NCBI RefSeq assembly: GCF_012584455.1
Contig: NZ_JABAEB010000011.1
Location: 112,991 to 176,990 of the forward strand
From: Shewanella oncorhynchi
GTDB lineage: Bacteria; Pseudomonadota; Gammaproteobacteria; Enterobacterales; Shewanellaceae
Direction of reading: 5' to 3'
Length of the DNA: 64,000 bases
In this document: piece after piece, positions 17,056 through 25,176 of the stretch
Position numbering within the stretch: the stretch's first letter is position 1
How the letters are laid out: every line of letters starts with the position of its first letter
Translations under genes and position numbers: made by a program
The notes under the pieces: generated by a model
What the model was told of the DNA's origin: nothing
What the model saw: the letters and a program-made list of their open reading frames with translations, nothing else
The model's database searches: none

Positions 17056-18681
17056 ATGACTGTCGAAGTCGCATTAGGTAGACAACATACCTATCACTTT
17101 AACGAGAGCCGCTTAGAGCGGGTTCTCACCGCCAACACTTTAGATGAAGCGGGGAAAATGGGCTTACTGGACAAAATTCTTGATTGGTTTCGTGGTGGCG
17201 TGAAACTCGAAGCGATACAAGCTTTATACCAGCAAGTAACCCAGCCTGGCGTGCTCACTCCTTCCCAAGTGGCACAAAGGTTTTGTGCATTACGTAATTT
17301 AGCGGTCGATCAACATCAAACCAAATTTAAATTAGCTCTAGGCGACAATGGTGAGCAATGGCGTATGTTGCTAAGTATTGGTGGCCGTACAATTTATCAA
17401 ACGGATAACCGCGATATAGACACACATTTCTATCAAGTTGCCGCAGTGAAAACCACAATAACGGCCAGTGATGACTTACGAAAAATGGCCTCTTCACTCA
17501 CGCTGGAAAAGTATATTGAAGGCAATATTCAATGTATGTCTGACAATCAAGTTGTACAACAAGCCTTGCGAAATAGCTTGACAGATCCTCGCTTTAGCAG
17601 TGAAAAGTTTACTGGGATTCTCCCTAATGATAGCGAAGCTGCGACCTTTGTCGCTCAATTTGGCGATCTTCAGTGGACCTTCTCTAATCGCGCTGAAACA
17701 AATGGTGAATTTCGCGGCGGTTTACTTAAAAATGCTTTATCTTCAAGTGATTATAAAAATATTGGCGACTTGGTGGCTAAAGGTTTTATGAGCTGTGAGG
17801 ATAATTTTCTGCGTTATGCCGTCACACCATCTCGTTACGAATTACTTAATTACGTTACTGCTCATGGCATGGAGGATGAAGGGCTAATACGAGTGCTATA
17901 TCAGGCCAAAGTCGGTAATACCAATTTAGGGGCTCTTTATGGTTTACCCGCCCCCAAAGATGCACCGCAACTAGACAATTTCGATGATTTTGTTTTATGC
18001 GATGAGGATATTAATCTTGGCGAATCCCAAGCGGATGTTTATGCCGATGAAGCTACATTCTACCAAGGTATAGGGCAGCACCAAACCACCACCACAGGTG
18101 ATAACTGTTATAAATTACTTCAGTTGGATATCAATGAAGGCCTGCATTATCTCGCGACTAAAGCTAACCCGTATAAATTTCACGGAGGCATGCAGAACGC
18201 GTTCGACTACCTTGTTGGACGCAACTCAGGTGCGATTGCATTACGTAATTGTATAACATGCGCTAAGGCTATCGATGTCAATATGGGACTCATGTTGGCT
18301 CGACAAAATGATAGCGTCGTTCCGCTCAAGTTTTGGGAAGCGATAGACACGAGAGCAGGTGTTATCAGTCAAGTTACGGCTCAGAGCCAAACGATAGGGT
18401 TATCGCCTGAACAGTCTGTCTCATCATTACTATTTAGCGCCTTGCCTCAAGGAAAGCGGGCCATAGTCACTGTCCCTGTCAGTGGGGGGAAAGATTCCCA
18501 TGCCATGAATTTTTTTCACTTCGATTCGGGTAAATGTTTTTTGGTCGATGGACAAAATGGTAAAAGCTATGATCTTCAGCACCCTGAGGATCGCACCGCG
18601 TTAGATAGCCAATATAATGCTCAGGGCCGAGACCTAGCACCTATCACACTCCATACCACAGGAGACTTGCCGAAATTTTAA
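17056..18681 (+). CDS. Predicted T3SS effector with C-terminal papain-fold (glutamine-deamidase-like) domain
   Basis: 541 residues without membrane segments. The last 150 carry a thiol-enzyme pattern: RNCITCAKAID with C399 (or C402), SHAMNFFHF with H482, and FLVDGQNGKSYDL with D498. This spacing and the NCxxCA/HAxN/DGQxG wording match papain-fold toxin domains (Tox-PL). Relatives in Pasteurella multocida toxin and Salmonella SseI act on glutamine side chains; the exact reaction here is unknown. The N-terminal 380 residues match nothing I recognise. It lies between sseE and sscB, a slot not occupied by such a gene in SPI-2. Secretion is inferred from location. Confidence 0.65.
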   Translation: MTVEVALGRQHTYHFNESRLERVLTANTLDEAGKMGLLDKILDWFRGGVKLEAIQALYQQVTQPGVLTPSQVAQRFCALRNLAVDQHQTKFKLALGDNGEQWRMLLSIGGRTIYQTDNRDIDTHFYQVAAVKTTITASDDLRKMASSLTLEKYIEGNIQCMSDNQVVQQALRNSLTDPRFSSEKFTGILPNDSEAATFVAQFGDLQWTFSNRAETNGEFRGGLLKNALSSSDYKNIGDLVAKGFMSCEDNFLRYAVTPSRYELLNYVTAHGMEDEGLIRVLYQAKVGNTNLGALYGLPAPKDAPQLDNFDDFVLCDEDINLGESQADVYADEATFYQGIGQHQTTTTGDNCYKLLQLDINEGLHYLATKANPYKFHGGMQNAFDYLVGRNSGAIALRNCITCAKAIDVNMGLMLARQNDSVVPLKFWEAIDTRAGVISQVTAQSQTIGLSPEQSVSSLLFSALPQGKRAIVTVPVSGGKDSHAMNFFHFDSGKCFLVDGQNGKSYDLQHPEDRTALDSQYNAQGRDLAPITLHTTGDLPKF

Positions 18682-18888
18682 GTAGATAAGGCATTCAATC
18701 GGATAGTTTACGATTTTCTCGTTATTCAGATACAGGATAGCAATCCGATTTAAGACACTTATTCGTGAACATTTACCTAGCCAAAAACGAATGAGCATCA
18801 TCTTTTTTTCATACTAATGGATAGATTTTCGCATTGTCGAGTGGATCCCCGTAAATGCATTTAAATTGAACCGCTAAAGGCACCTCAA

Positions 18889-19368
18889 ATGGTAAATAAA
18901 GAGATTGAATTAGATTTTGAAAAGCTTGAAGCAGCCTGCAAGTTAGCCTTAGTCGAACAACAGACCTTAGCTGAGCAAGCTGGCTTAACGAGTCAAGATC
19001 TCGAGCTAATTTACCTATCAGGTACGAGTAAATATCAGGCAGGCTTACCCGCAGAAGCGATTGTCGATTTTACCTATTTGGTCATGCATCAGCCTTGGGA
19101 TAGACGTTTTCATCTTGGACTGGGGTCTTGCCTACATTGGCTAGGTGAATACCAGCATGCCTTGACCTTCTATGGTTATGCACTCGTGATGGATGCTTGC
19201 TCTCCCGACGCGAGTTTCCGCATTGCGCAGTGCTTTCTGAGCTTAGATGATGACGCCTCGGCAATCGAAGCGTTACAGATGGCCATCTCACAGAGCTACA
19301 GTAAGCCAGAGCACCATTTTGTGGGGGAGCAAGCACAGCAATTGCTTAGTGCTCTCAATAATCAATAG
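18889..19368 (+). CDS. sscB: SscB-like class II (TPR) chaperone
   Basis: 159-residue cytoplasmic TPR protein related to the SscA-like chaperone at 14031. Repeats include YQAGLPAEAIVDFTYLV, FHLGLGSCLHWLGEYQHA and FRIAQCFLSLDDDASA. In SPI-2, SscB serves SseF, and an SseF-like gene follows 47 bp downstream. The 207-bp gap upstream (18682-18888) holds only an 8-bp inverted repeat (AATCGGAT/ATCCGATT, 18697-18750) and no island operator. A ribosome site is not obvious. Confidence 0.8.
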   Translation: MVNKEIELDFEKLEAACKLALVEQQTLAEQAGLTSQDLELIYLSGTSKYQAGLPAEAIVDFTYLVMHQPWDRRFHLGLGSCLHWLGEYQHALTFYGYALVMDACSPDASFRIAQCFLSLDDDASAIEALQMAISQSYSKPEHHFVGEQAQQLLSALNNQ

Positions 19369-19415
19369 ACAATAGGATTTGCAATCTTCATTTATATTAT
19401 TGAAAGAGGTTTATT

Positions 19416-20543
19416 ATGAATGAGTTAACACATGTTCCTTTATCATCCCCGACTTTAAGTAGTTTAGATTTAGTCAGTTCGGCCCGCGCCTTGTTAAAAA
19501 CACAATTAGGCAGCTTTGATCCCAAACAAGTGCCCCTGAGCTCTGAAGTCGACGGTAAGGTCACTGATATTCAATCCAAGGCACAACTGACTCGGGATGA
19601 AGCTAAAGTGGCTGCCGATGAGGCTAAAAAAGTGGGGGTAGATCTGGCCAAGTCCGGCTTTTTTAGTAAGCTCGCTTCGGTGGCTTTTGCTGGTATTGCG
19701 CTTGGCGTGTCTATCGCTGCCACAATACTCACGGGGGGCGCAGGGGTTCCCTTATTGATAGCCTCTGGCGTTGCTTTTACCTTAGCGGTCGCCGATGCGG
19801 GTTGTGCTTTTGCTGACTGGCGCAGTAAAGCGGCTGGGGGAGAAGGACTCGCCATGGGCAGCGATTCCATTGCTAATGCGCTAAATATCTTGTTAAGCAA
19901 GATGGGGGTAAATGATGATAGAGCACAGTGGTGGGGCAAAGCCGTTTCCATTAGCTCAAGAGTTGCGCTAGCAGTAGGCACTTTATGGAGTGCGGTGGTA
20001 TCTCCTCCCTCTCTTCCCGCGCATATTGCTGGCACAGTTAATATGGTGAATATGGCCCGTAGAAGCGCCGAACCTGTCGTAGAAGGGGTTATCGGTTTAG
20101 TGAACCATACCTCGACCAAGGTACTGGATAAGTTAAAAGGCACTTCTCAAAATAAATCATTCGAAGCAGAAGTGTCTAGCGTAAAAGCATACCAACTGCG
20201 CCAGTTACAAGCCTCTGCCCTTACACAGCAAGGCAATATGAAACTCAGTGAGGCGCAGTTAGCACTGAAAGAGAGCCAAGCCAATGAAAAAACGGCGCAA
20301 TTTGATGCTGAAATCCGTATGAAACAGAGTGAGCGATTCAGAGGAACTAATCAAACATTACAGCAACAACTTGCAGAGAAAGAGGGATTGCTACTGCAGA
20401 GTCAAAATCAATTTGAGCAACTACAGTCACGCTTCGATAAATCCAACGTTCAACTATCAGGCGTGATGCAGCAGCTACAAATGCTACAGCAGCAATTGGC
20501 AGAATTACAGCCTGCGAGAGCTAGAAATAATAGCTTTAGCTAA
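19416..20543 (+). CDS. sseF: SseF-like membrane effector with coiled-coil extension
   Basis: 375 residues. Residues about 88-140 (SIAATILTGGAGVPLLIASG through VADAGCAFADWRS) strongly resemble the SseF segment VSAAVISGGAGLP through GDACCAY, and the following SDSIANAL stretch also matches. A second hydrophobic region lies at about 170-200. Salmonella SseF (260) is a host-membrane effector that works with SseG. This protein adds a long Q-rich coiled coil (about 250-365) not found in SseF. Preceded by its probable chaperone gene and a GAGG ribosome site. Confidence 0.72.
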   Translation: MNELTHVPLSSPTLSSLDLVSSARALLKTQLGSFDPKQVPLSSEVDGKVTDIQSKAQLTRDEAKVAADEAKKVGVDLAKSGFFSKLASVAFAGIALGVSIAATILTGGAGVPLLIASGVAFTLAVADAGCAFADWRSKAAGGEGLAMGSDSIANALNILLSKMGVNDDRAQWWGKAVSISSRVALAVGTLWSAVVSPPSLPAHIAGTVNMVNMARRSAEPVVEGVIGLVNHTSTKVLDKLKGTSQNKSFEAEVSSVKAYQLRQLQASALTQQGNMKLSEAQLALKESQANEKTAQFDAEIRMKQSERFRGTNQTLQQQLAEKEGLLLQSQNQFEQLQSRFDKSNVQLSGVMQQLQMLQQQLAELQPARARNNSFS

Positions 20544-20582
20544 ATCAATAACAGTCCTTAAACAATATAGCGAGGAGACAAT

Positions 20583-21284
20583 ATGTCAAGCAGTAACGCC
20601 TTTAACGCTAGCATAGCGACTGGGTTAGGCCGTTTTTCTCCATCAGAGAACGCAAGGCAAGCAATTCGGTTATCGCCAGATCAAGCGATAACTCAAAGAC
20701 AAGCGATTAAAGACCAACACATTACGCAATTATCTGATGCACTATGGCTTAGCAGAGACGGGGATACTGTGGTGGCAAAAGCATGTAAATCCGCGTTTAA
20801 TGCCCTGGGAACGCAAGCTGATAAGCAAGATGCCGCTAAGCAGCACATCTTATGCTATGCAGCCCTAAAGTTAGACAAATTGATCCAGCATGGCAGTTAT
20901 CTTGCGAGTCCTAAGGTGAACAAACAGGTACTGGCTGATATCGCTACTATGCTCGAAATCGATAGACACAGTGCAGGCAAGAGTGCCCTTGAGAGCGCTG
21001 CAAGGGTCCTAGTCGATAGAGTACATCTCGATCGAGTAGAACACGTAGATCCCGCAATAATGACCGCAGTTAGAGATAGATTAGTCTTAAAAACACTCCA
21101 TTGTTTGACCGAGAAAATGAATCGGGTCGTCGATAAACATATTGAAAAAAAGGGGTTATACGGAAAGGAGGGCCATAGTTTCAGTTCTGCACAAATTGAC
21201 CATAAAGTGTATGACCTCCTGCTAATTCATAAACAAGTTCAACGGGGTCAAGATCTTAATGCATTACGCAGTGGCTTAGTCTGA
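20583..21284 (+). CDS. Unknown T3SS-island protein (effector candidate)
   Basis: 233 residues, soluble, mainly helical by composition, with no membrane segment, signal peptide or recognised motif. It sits where SPI-2 has sseG but lacks the SseG hydrophobic regions, so it is not an SseG homologue by what can be seen. It follows the SseF-like gene by 39 bp with a good AGGAG site and ends before the operator of the AraC-needle operon. An effector or accessory role is inferred only from position. Confidence 0.6.
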   Translation: MSSSNAFNASIATGLGRFSPSENARQAIRLSPDQAITQRQAIKDQHITQLSDALWLSRDGDTVVAKACKSAFNALGTQADKQDAAKQHILCYAALKLDKLIQHGSYLASPKVNKQVLADIATMLEIDRHSAGKSALESAARVLVDRVHLDRVEHVDPAIMTAVRDRLVLKTLHCLTEKMNRVVDKHIEKKGLYGKEGHSFSSAQIDHKVYDLLLIHKQVQRGQDLNALRSGLV

Positions 21285-21422
21285 GTCATTACGGACCGTC
21301 AGCAAGGATGCTGGCTAGTGTATCAATCGTTTTCTTTTTCAGTCGTTCCTTCGATTCTTATCCCACGGGTTAGTTTCTCATAAGTCGTTGTTGACGCAGC
21401 TGCATTTAAGCTAATTCAGATC

Positions 21423-21438
21423 TCAGGTTAACACCTGA
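21423..21438. promoter_or_regulatory. Island operator 2, upstream of araC-type gene and needle operon
   Basis: TCAGGTTAACACCTGA matches the 16-bp island palindrome with one mismatch between halves. It ends 61 bp before the start of the AraC-type regulator, which is followed at once by the needle gene. Confidence 0.7.
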
Positions 21439-21498
21439 TGTCAACCTATCCGCTCGCGTTTCACAATGAATCATAGTTTGCAGTAAGGGTTAATCCAT

Positions 21499-22197
21499 AT
21501 GAGTGCAATACAAATAATTTTGTTTCGACAGCCAGGGAAAATCCACTATCAGGGTGAAAACCTAGCGGTCGGCAGTAATCAGTTAGTTGTAACCACTGAG
21601 GAGGCAACAGCTTCTGCTTTGAGTCGTGACAATTGGATGAGCATCTTTTGTTATCCAGGTGAGCTACACGCATTATTTCACGAAATTGCCGATCTGATTG
21701 GCCCGAGTGCTGAGATGAATCGATTTCAACCTGAATCAACAAAAATACTCCCTGTATTTGATGAGTTAAGCAATGTCATTGAACAGTTGAAAGGTAATCA
21801 TAATTTATTGATTAAGTTTATTTTTATGTACTGTCTTGGCATGGATAACCGTTACTTTTCCGGTTTAATGCGTTATTTCTTAGCCCATAACGACAAGATG
21901 CTGAGCTATCTTGAGGGCAATTTTATGCAACCTTGGCCAGTCACACGCTTTGCCGAAAATTTAGGCATTGAAGTACGCCGACTCAATTTCTTGTTTTATA
22001 AAAACTATGGTGTATCGGCAAAGCAATGGTTGTTAGAACGGCGCTTAAGTTATGCCCGTCAGCAACTGATAGTGACTGAGAAAAAAGTCGCCGATATTGC
22101 CTTAGATAGTGGTTTTAGTAATCACGCACATTTTACCGAATCGTTTAAGAAACGTTATTTATGCAGCCCAACCGTACTGCGTGCAACCTTTGTATAA
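21499..22197 (+). CDS. AraC-family transcriptional regulator of the T3SS island
   Basis: 232 residues with a C-terminal double helix-turn-helix (about 140-230: FAENLGIEVRRLNFLFYKNYGVS, then VADIALDSGFSNHAHFTESFKKRY). The N-terminal 130 residues are divergent. AraC-type activators control other T3SS families (ExsA, MxiE, InvF), but the SPI-2 locus has none, so this is an added layer. The gene lies 9 bp before sctF behind a shared island operator, so it is probably co-expressed with the needle and could amplify expression. Confidence 0.85.
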   Translation: MSAIQIILFRQPGKIHYQGENLAVGSNQLVVTTEEATASALSRDNWMSIFCYPGELHALFHEIADLIGPSAEMNRFQPESTKILPVFDELSNVIEQLKGNHNLLIKFIFMYCLGMDNRYFSGLMRYFLAHNDKMLSYLEGNFMQPWPVTRFAENLGIEVRRLNFLFYKNYGVSAKQWLLERRLSYARQQLIVTEKKVADIALDSGFSNHAHFTESFKKRYLCSPTVLRATFV

Positions 22198-22206
22198 GGA
22201 GGTCCC

Positions 22207-22422
22207 ATGGACTTAAGTGCCATAGTTAATCAATTGTCTCAGCTATCGACGCGCTCAGCTCAAGAGGTACAGGCCAAGATGTCTGCAGGCGATTTGACCG
22301 ATCCCGACAAGATGATCAAAGCCCAATTTGCCATGCAGCAATACTCTAACTTTGTCGGCTATGAGAGTGCCATGATAAAAGCGATTAAAGACATGATCCA
22401 AGGGATCATTTCTAAGATTTAA
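22207..22422 (+). CDS. sctF: T3SS needle subunit SctF (SsaG-like)
   Basis: 71-residue helical-hairpin protein that polymerises into the needle; SsaG has 71. The family pattern is present: LSQLSTRSAQEVQAKM helix, DLTDPDKMIKAQFAMQQYSN turn region and the C-terminal hydrophobic SAMIKAIKDMIQGIISKI. It begins the structural operon sctF-ssaH-sctI-sctJ-sctK-sctL-sctW. AAGGAGG lies just before the ATG. Confidence 0.92.
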   Translation: MDLSAIVNQLSQLSTRSAQEVQAKMSAGDLTDPDKMIKAQFAMQQYSNFVGYESAMIKAIKDMIQGIISKI

Positions 22423-22447
22423 CCCCCTTCGATTGCAAGGATAAATT

Positions 22448-22762
22448 ATGTTAACCAGTGCCGATAAACAACTGTTAGTAGAGGCTGCCATTGCCGCCTC
22501 AAACCATGGTCTAACATCGCAAGCCTATGCTTTGCTAGCCATTTTTCCTCAACTGATTAGCGATGATGAAGACAGACATATTTGTGCCAGCCTTATTTAC
22601 TTTGGTTTAAATGAAAATACTAAAGCATTAAGGGAATTAGCCTCTTGTCAGACTGAAGCAGCCCAAGGATTAAGGTTTTTATTTTCAGGTTCAGGCCCAA
22701 CAGCTGGGCGGAGTGAAATTATTTCACAGATGTTACGTGGAGGTTCCAATGGAAATTCATAG
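22448..22762 (+). CDS. ssaH: SsaH/SctG-like needle chaperone
   Basis: 104-residue TPR-like cytoplasmic protein between needle and inner-rod genes, the place of ssaH in SPI-2 (75 residues) and of yscG-type chaperones elsewhere. Helical pairs AAIAASNHGLTSQAYALLAIF and CASLIYFGLNENTKALREL fit that family. With SsaE it would prevent premature needle assembly. Its 3' end overlaps sctI by 14 bp. Confidence 0.75.
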   Translation: MLTSADKQLLVEAAIAASNHGLTSQAYALLAIFPQLISDDEDRHICASLIYFGLNENTKALRELASCQTEAAQGLRFLFSGSGPTAGRSEIISQMLRGGSNGNS

Positions 22763-23090
22763 CCTAAGTCAGCTTGCTAAAGTCACCCAGCAAGCCAGCA
22801 AAACTACAGAAGCAGACCCTAACTTAGCAAGCCAGTTTTCACAATTAATGCAATTAGGGGGATCGGATATAAGTCAGGCGGTGAATATAGCAACTCAGCC
22901 ACAGGCTTCGGGTTCATTGCAAGGTGTGATACAGAGTGCTGAAAGTCACGGAGTCGGCCACTCACCCTCTCCAGAGGCCATGTTAGGCGGACAGCTTTTG
23001 ATGGGTAAAGCCATAGTTGAGGTCGATCTGGCGGCAAAGACTGCGGGCGCCGTCTCCCAATCCATAAACAAATTGGTGAATATGCAATGA
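22749..23090 (+). CDS. sctI: T3SS inner rod protein SctI (SsaI-like)
   Basis: 113 residues from ATG 22749, chosen for the TGGAGGT site just upstream over an in-frame start at 22713. The C-terminal helix (LLMGKAIVEVDLAAKTAGAVSQ and NKLVNMQ) is the SctI signature; the N-terminal part is longer than in SsaI (82). It connects needle and export apparatus. Overlaps sctJ by 4 bp (ATGA). Confidence 0.85.
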   Translation: MEIHSLSQLAKVTQQASKTTEADPNLASQFSQLMQLGGSDISQAVNIATQPQASGSLQGVIQSAESHGVGHSPSPEAMLGGQLLMGKAIVEVDLAAKTAGAVSQSINKLVNMQ

Positions 23091-23806
23091 AACATTTTAA
23101 ATGGTCAATATTGTTGCTCGTCTTCGCATTGACTGGATGCAAAGTCGATCTCTATCGAGATCTTCCACAAGATGAAGCGAATCAAATGGTCGCCCTGTTG
23201 ATGCTTAATCACATAGATGCCAGTGCTGAAGCGGATCAAAAATCAGGTAATGTGTCCTTAAAAATAGATAAAGATCAATTTATCAATGCCGTTGAATTAC
23301 TGAGACAAAATGGCTTTCCTAAACCTCATTATGCCAATATCGAGGATTTGTTCCCTTCGGGTCAGTTAGTGACTTCACCCGCCCAAGAGGAAGCGAAAAT
23401 GGGTTATCTAAAAGAGCAACAACTTGAGCGTACCTTGTCGAGTATGGATGGGGTGATTAGCGCTAGGGTGTCTATTGCTGAACCTGCACCCGACTCAGGG
23501 CGTCAGATTGCACAGACTAAGTCGGCCTCCGTATACATTAAATATTCACCTCAGGCTAACTTAACAAATACGGAAAATCAGATTAAGAGCTTAGTGCAGA
23601 ATGCCGTTCCAGGACTGAGTTACGACAATATCAGTGTCTTTTTGCAAGCTGCGAGTTATCGCTATCAAGCAATTACCCAGCCCACTAGCAGTAGTTCATC
23701 TCAATTTTTAGCCCAGGTCGAAGCGTACAAGTTACCATTAGTGATCAGCTTATCTGGAATAATGCTACTCAGCATAGGCGGTATGTGGTGGATGAGACGT
23801 AAGTAA
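23087..23806 (+). CDS. sctJ: T3SS inner-membrane ring lipoprotein SctJ (SsaJ-like)
   Basis: 239 residues (SsaJ 249). The lipoprotein signal peptide ends in the lipobox LTGC (C18). The periplasmic ring-building domains follow (DEANQMVALLMLNHIDA; RTLSSMDGVISARVSIAEP). A C-terminal transmembrane helix (about 213-233, PLVISLSGIMLLSIGGMWWM) is last. It forms the periplasmic part of the MS-like ring with SctD. Confidence 0.93.
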   Translation: MKHFKWSILLLVFALTGCKVDLYRDLPQDEANQMVALLMLNHIDASAEADQKSGNVSLKIDKDQFINAVELLRQNGFPKPHYANIEDLFPSGQLVTSPAQEEAKMGYLKEQQLERTLSSMDGVISARVSIAEPAPDSGRQIAQTKSASVYIKYSPQANLTNTENQIKSLVQNAVPGLSYDNISVFLQAASYRYQAITQPTSSSSSQFLAQVEAYKLPLVISLSGIMLLSIGGMWWMRRK

Positions 23807-23835
23807 CCATAACAATTGTTGTTTCTGGAGGAACT

Positions 23836-24516
23836 ATGGAGGACTTGACCCCTAATCTACCACTAATACGGGTCGAAGCTACTGGCCAAAACAAGTTAAA
23901 TCGAGTTGTATCACCAGCATTATTGGCCTTCAATCGTCTCGTTTGGCAACCTGTTGCGACTATGCATCCGAGCTGGTGGCAAGAATTACAATTAACTCTT
24001 TGGCAGGCACAGTATCAAGCGGGTACCCGATTAGCGCAGCGAATCGAAGCAGTTGTGGTTTCCCGTTATGGTTTGGCAGGTCAAGATTTACCAAAGGAAT
24101 TTAATGAGCTCGAGGCTAACCTGTTAGCCTGCCGGCATAAACTCAGTGCCATAGTGACGGCGTTGGGGCTCTTTCTCCTCAACCGCCCTGATTATGTGTC
24201 ATTACGTGAATATCGTGATGCCTTGCATCAAGAGTTAAGCCAAGCACAAATTCAACAAATTTGGAATTTGTGGCCCCAGAGGCCCCAACTTACAACATAT
24301 GTCTATCGAGACGAAGTGACTGCGACAGAGTTAGTTGGCGTAGCCCAGACCTGCGCTATTAACCTGATAGGACAATTATGGGGAAACAAACCGTTCTGGC
24401 GGGCATTAGCCTTGACCTTACCTGTGCAAGCAACATTGCCATGTAAAGCGGACTCCCTAGCACCTATTTCCTTAGATATTCCTCGCTGGTTAATGAGATT
24501 GGAGCGACTACTATGA
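23836..24516 (+). CDS. sctK: T3SS sorting-platform protein SctK
   Basis: 226 residues in the position of the sctK gene between ssaJ and ssaK of SPI-2. It is rich in Trp and Leu (NRLVWQPVATMHPSWW; QIWNLWPQRP), as usual in SctK/OrgA-type proteins. It would bridge SctD and the SctQ pods of the cytoplasmic sorting platform. GGAGGAAC precedes the ATG; overlap with sctL is 4 bp. Confidence 0.75.
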   Translation: MEDLTPNLPLIRVEATGQNKLNRVVSPALLAFNRLVWQPVATMHPSWWQELQLTLWQAQYQAGTRLAQRIEAVVVSRYGLAGQDLPKEFNELEANLLACRHKLSAIVTALGLFLLNRPDYVSLREYRDALHQELSQAQIQQIWNLWPQRPQLTTYVYRDEVTATELVGVAQTCAINLIGQLWGNKPFWRALALTLPVQATLPCKADSLAPISLDIPRWLMRLERLL

Positions 24517-25166
24517 ACCCATTTTTAATTGAGGTACGCCCTTGCGAGCTCCGTCGTGAAGGCCATCATTTGATCAGCGCCACAGCGTTACATCGGGCGA
24601 GTGAGTTAGCGGATATGGAACACTTAGTTCGTACGCGAATTGCCAAAGCACTCAAAAAAGCCCGCCGTCAACGCGATGCCGCGCAAACTCGTAGTGAGCA
24701 GATACTAGAGCAAGCACAACAGGATGCCCAAGCGCTTAGCGCACAGTGGCAACAGCAAGCTAAAGCTGTGGCCATCGATGAGGCCATTAGCTGGCATTAT
24801 AACGAAGCCCAGTTAATTCAATCGCTTACCGATAAATTACATGCCAATATTGCCGAGCAAATTAAAAAAGTGCTGACGACTTGGATGCAAGAACATGAGT
24901 TGTCTGCATTTCTAATCAAACGGTTATCCGATCAAGTCTGTGAACGAGTAGGGCAAGGTGCCTTAACACTGCTGGTTTCAAATGATGATTTTGCCGCGCT
25001 AGCCAAGGCATTCGATGGCCGTATGACACTGCAAGTATCAGCGGAGTTAGTCTCTGGACAGGCCGAATTAAGTTCTTCGACTATGACAGCTAAAATTGAT
25101 CTTAATGAACACTTACAGCAATTACTGGCGGCGTTTGTCCCCGAACCATTAAAGGGCGTTGGCTAA
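24513..25166 (+). CDS. sctL: T3SS ATPase stator SctL (SsaK-like)
   Basis: 217 residues. A long charged coiled coil (about 45-105, KALKKARRQRDAAQTRSEQI then AQQDAQALSAQWQQQAK) precedes a FliH/V-ATPase-E-like C-terminal domain. It links the ATPase SctN to the sorting platform and restrains it. Coupled to sctK; sctW follows after 10 bp. Confidence 0.88.
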   Translation: MNPFLIEVRPCELRREGHHLISATALHRASELADMEHLVRTRIAKALKKARRQRDAAQTRSEQILEQAQQDAQALSAQWQQQAKAVAIDEAISWHYNEAQLIQSLTDKLHANIAEQIKKVLTTWMQEHELSAFLIKRLSDQVCERVGQGALTLLVSNDDFAALAKAFDGRMTLQVSAELVSGQAELSSSTMTAKIDLNEHLQQLLAAFVPEPLKGVG

Positions 25167-25176
25167 GGAGCTTATT

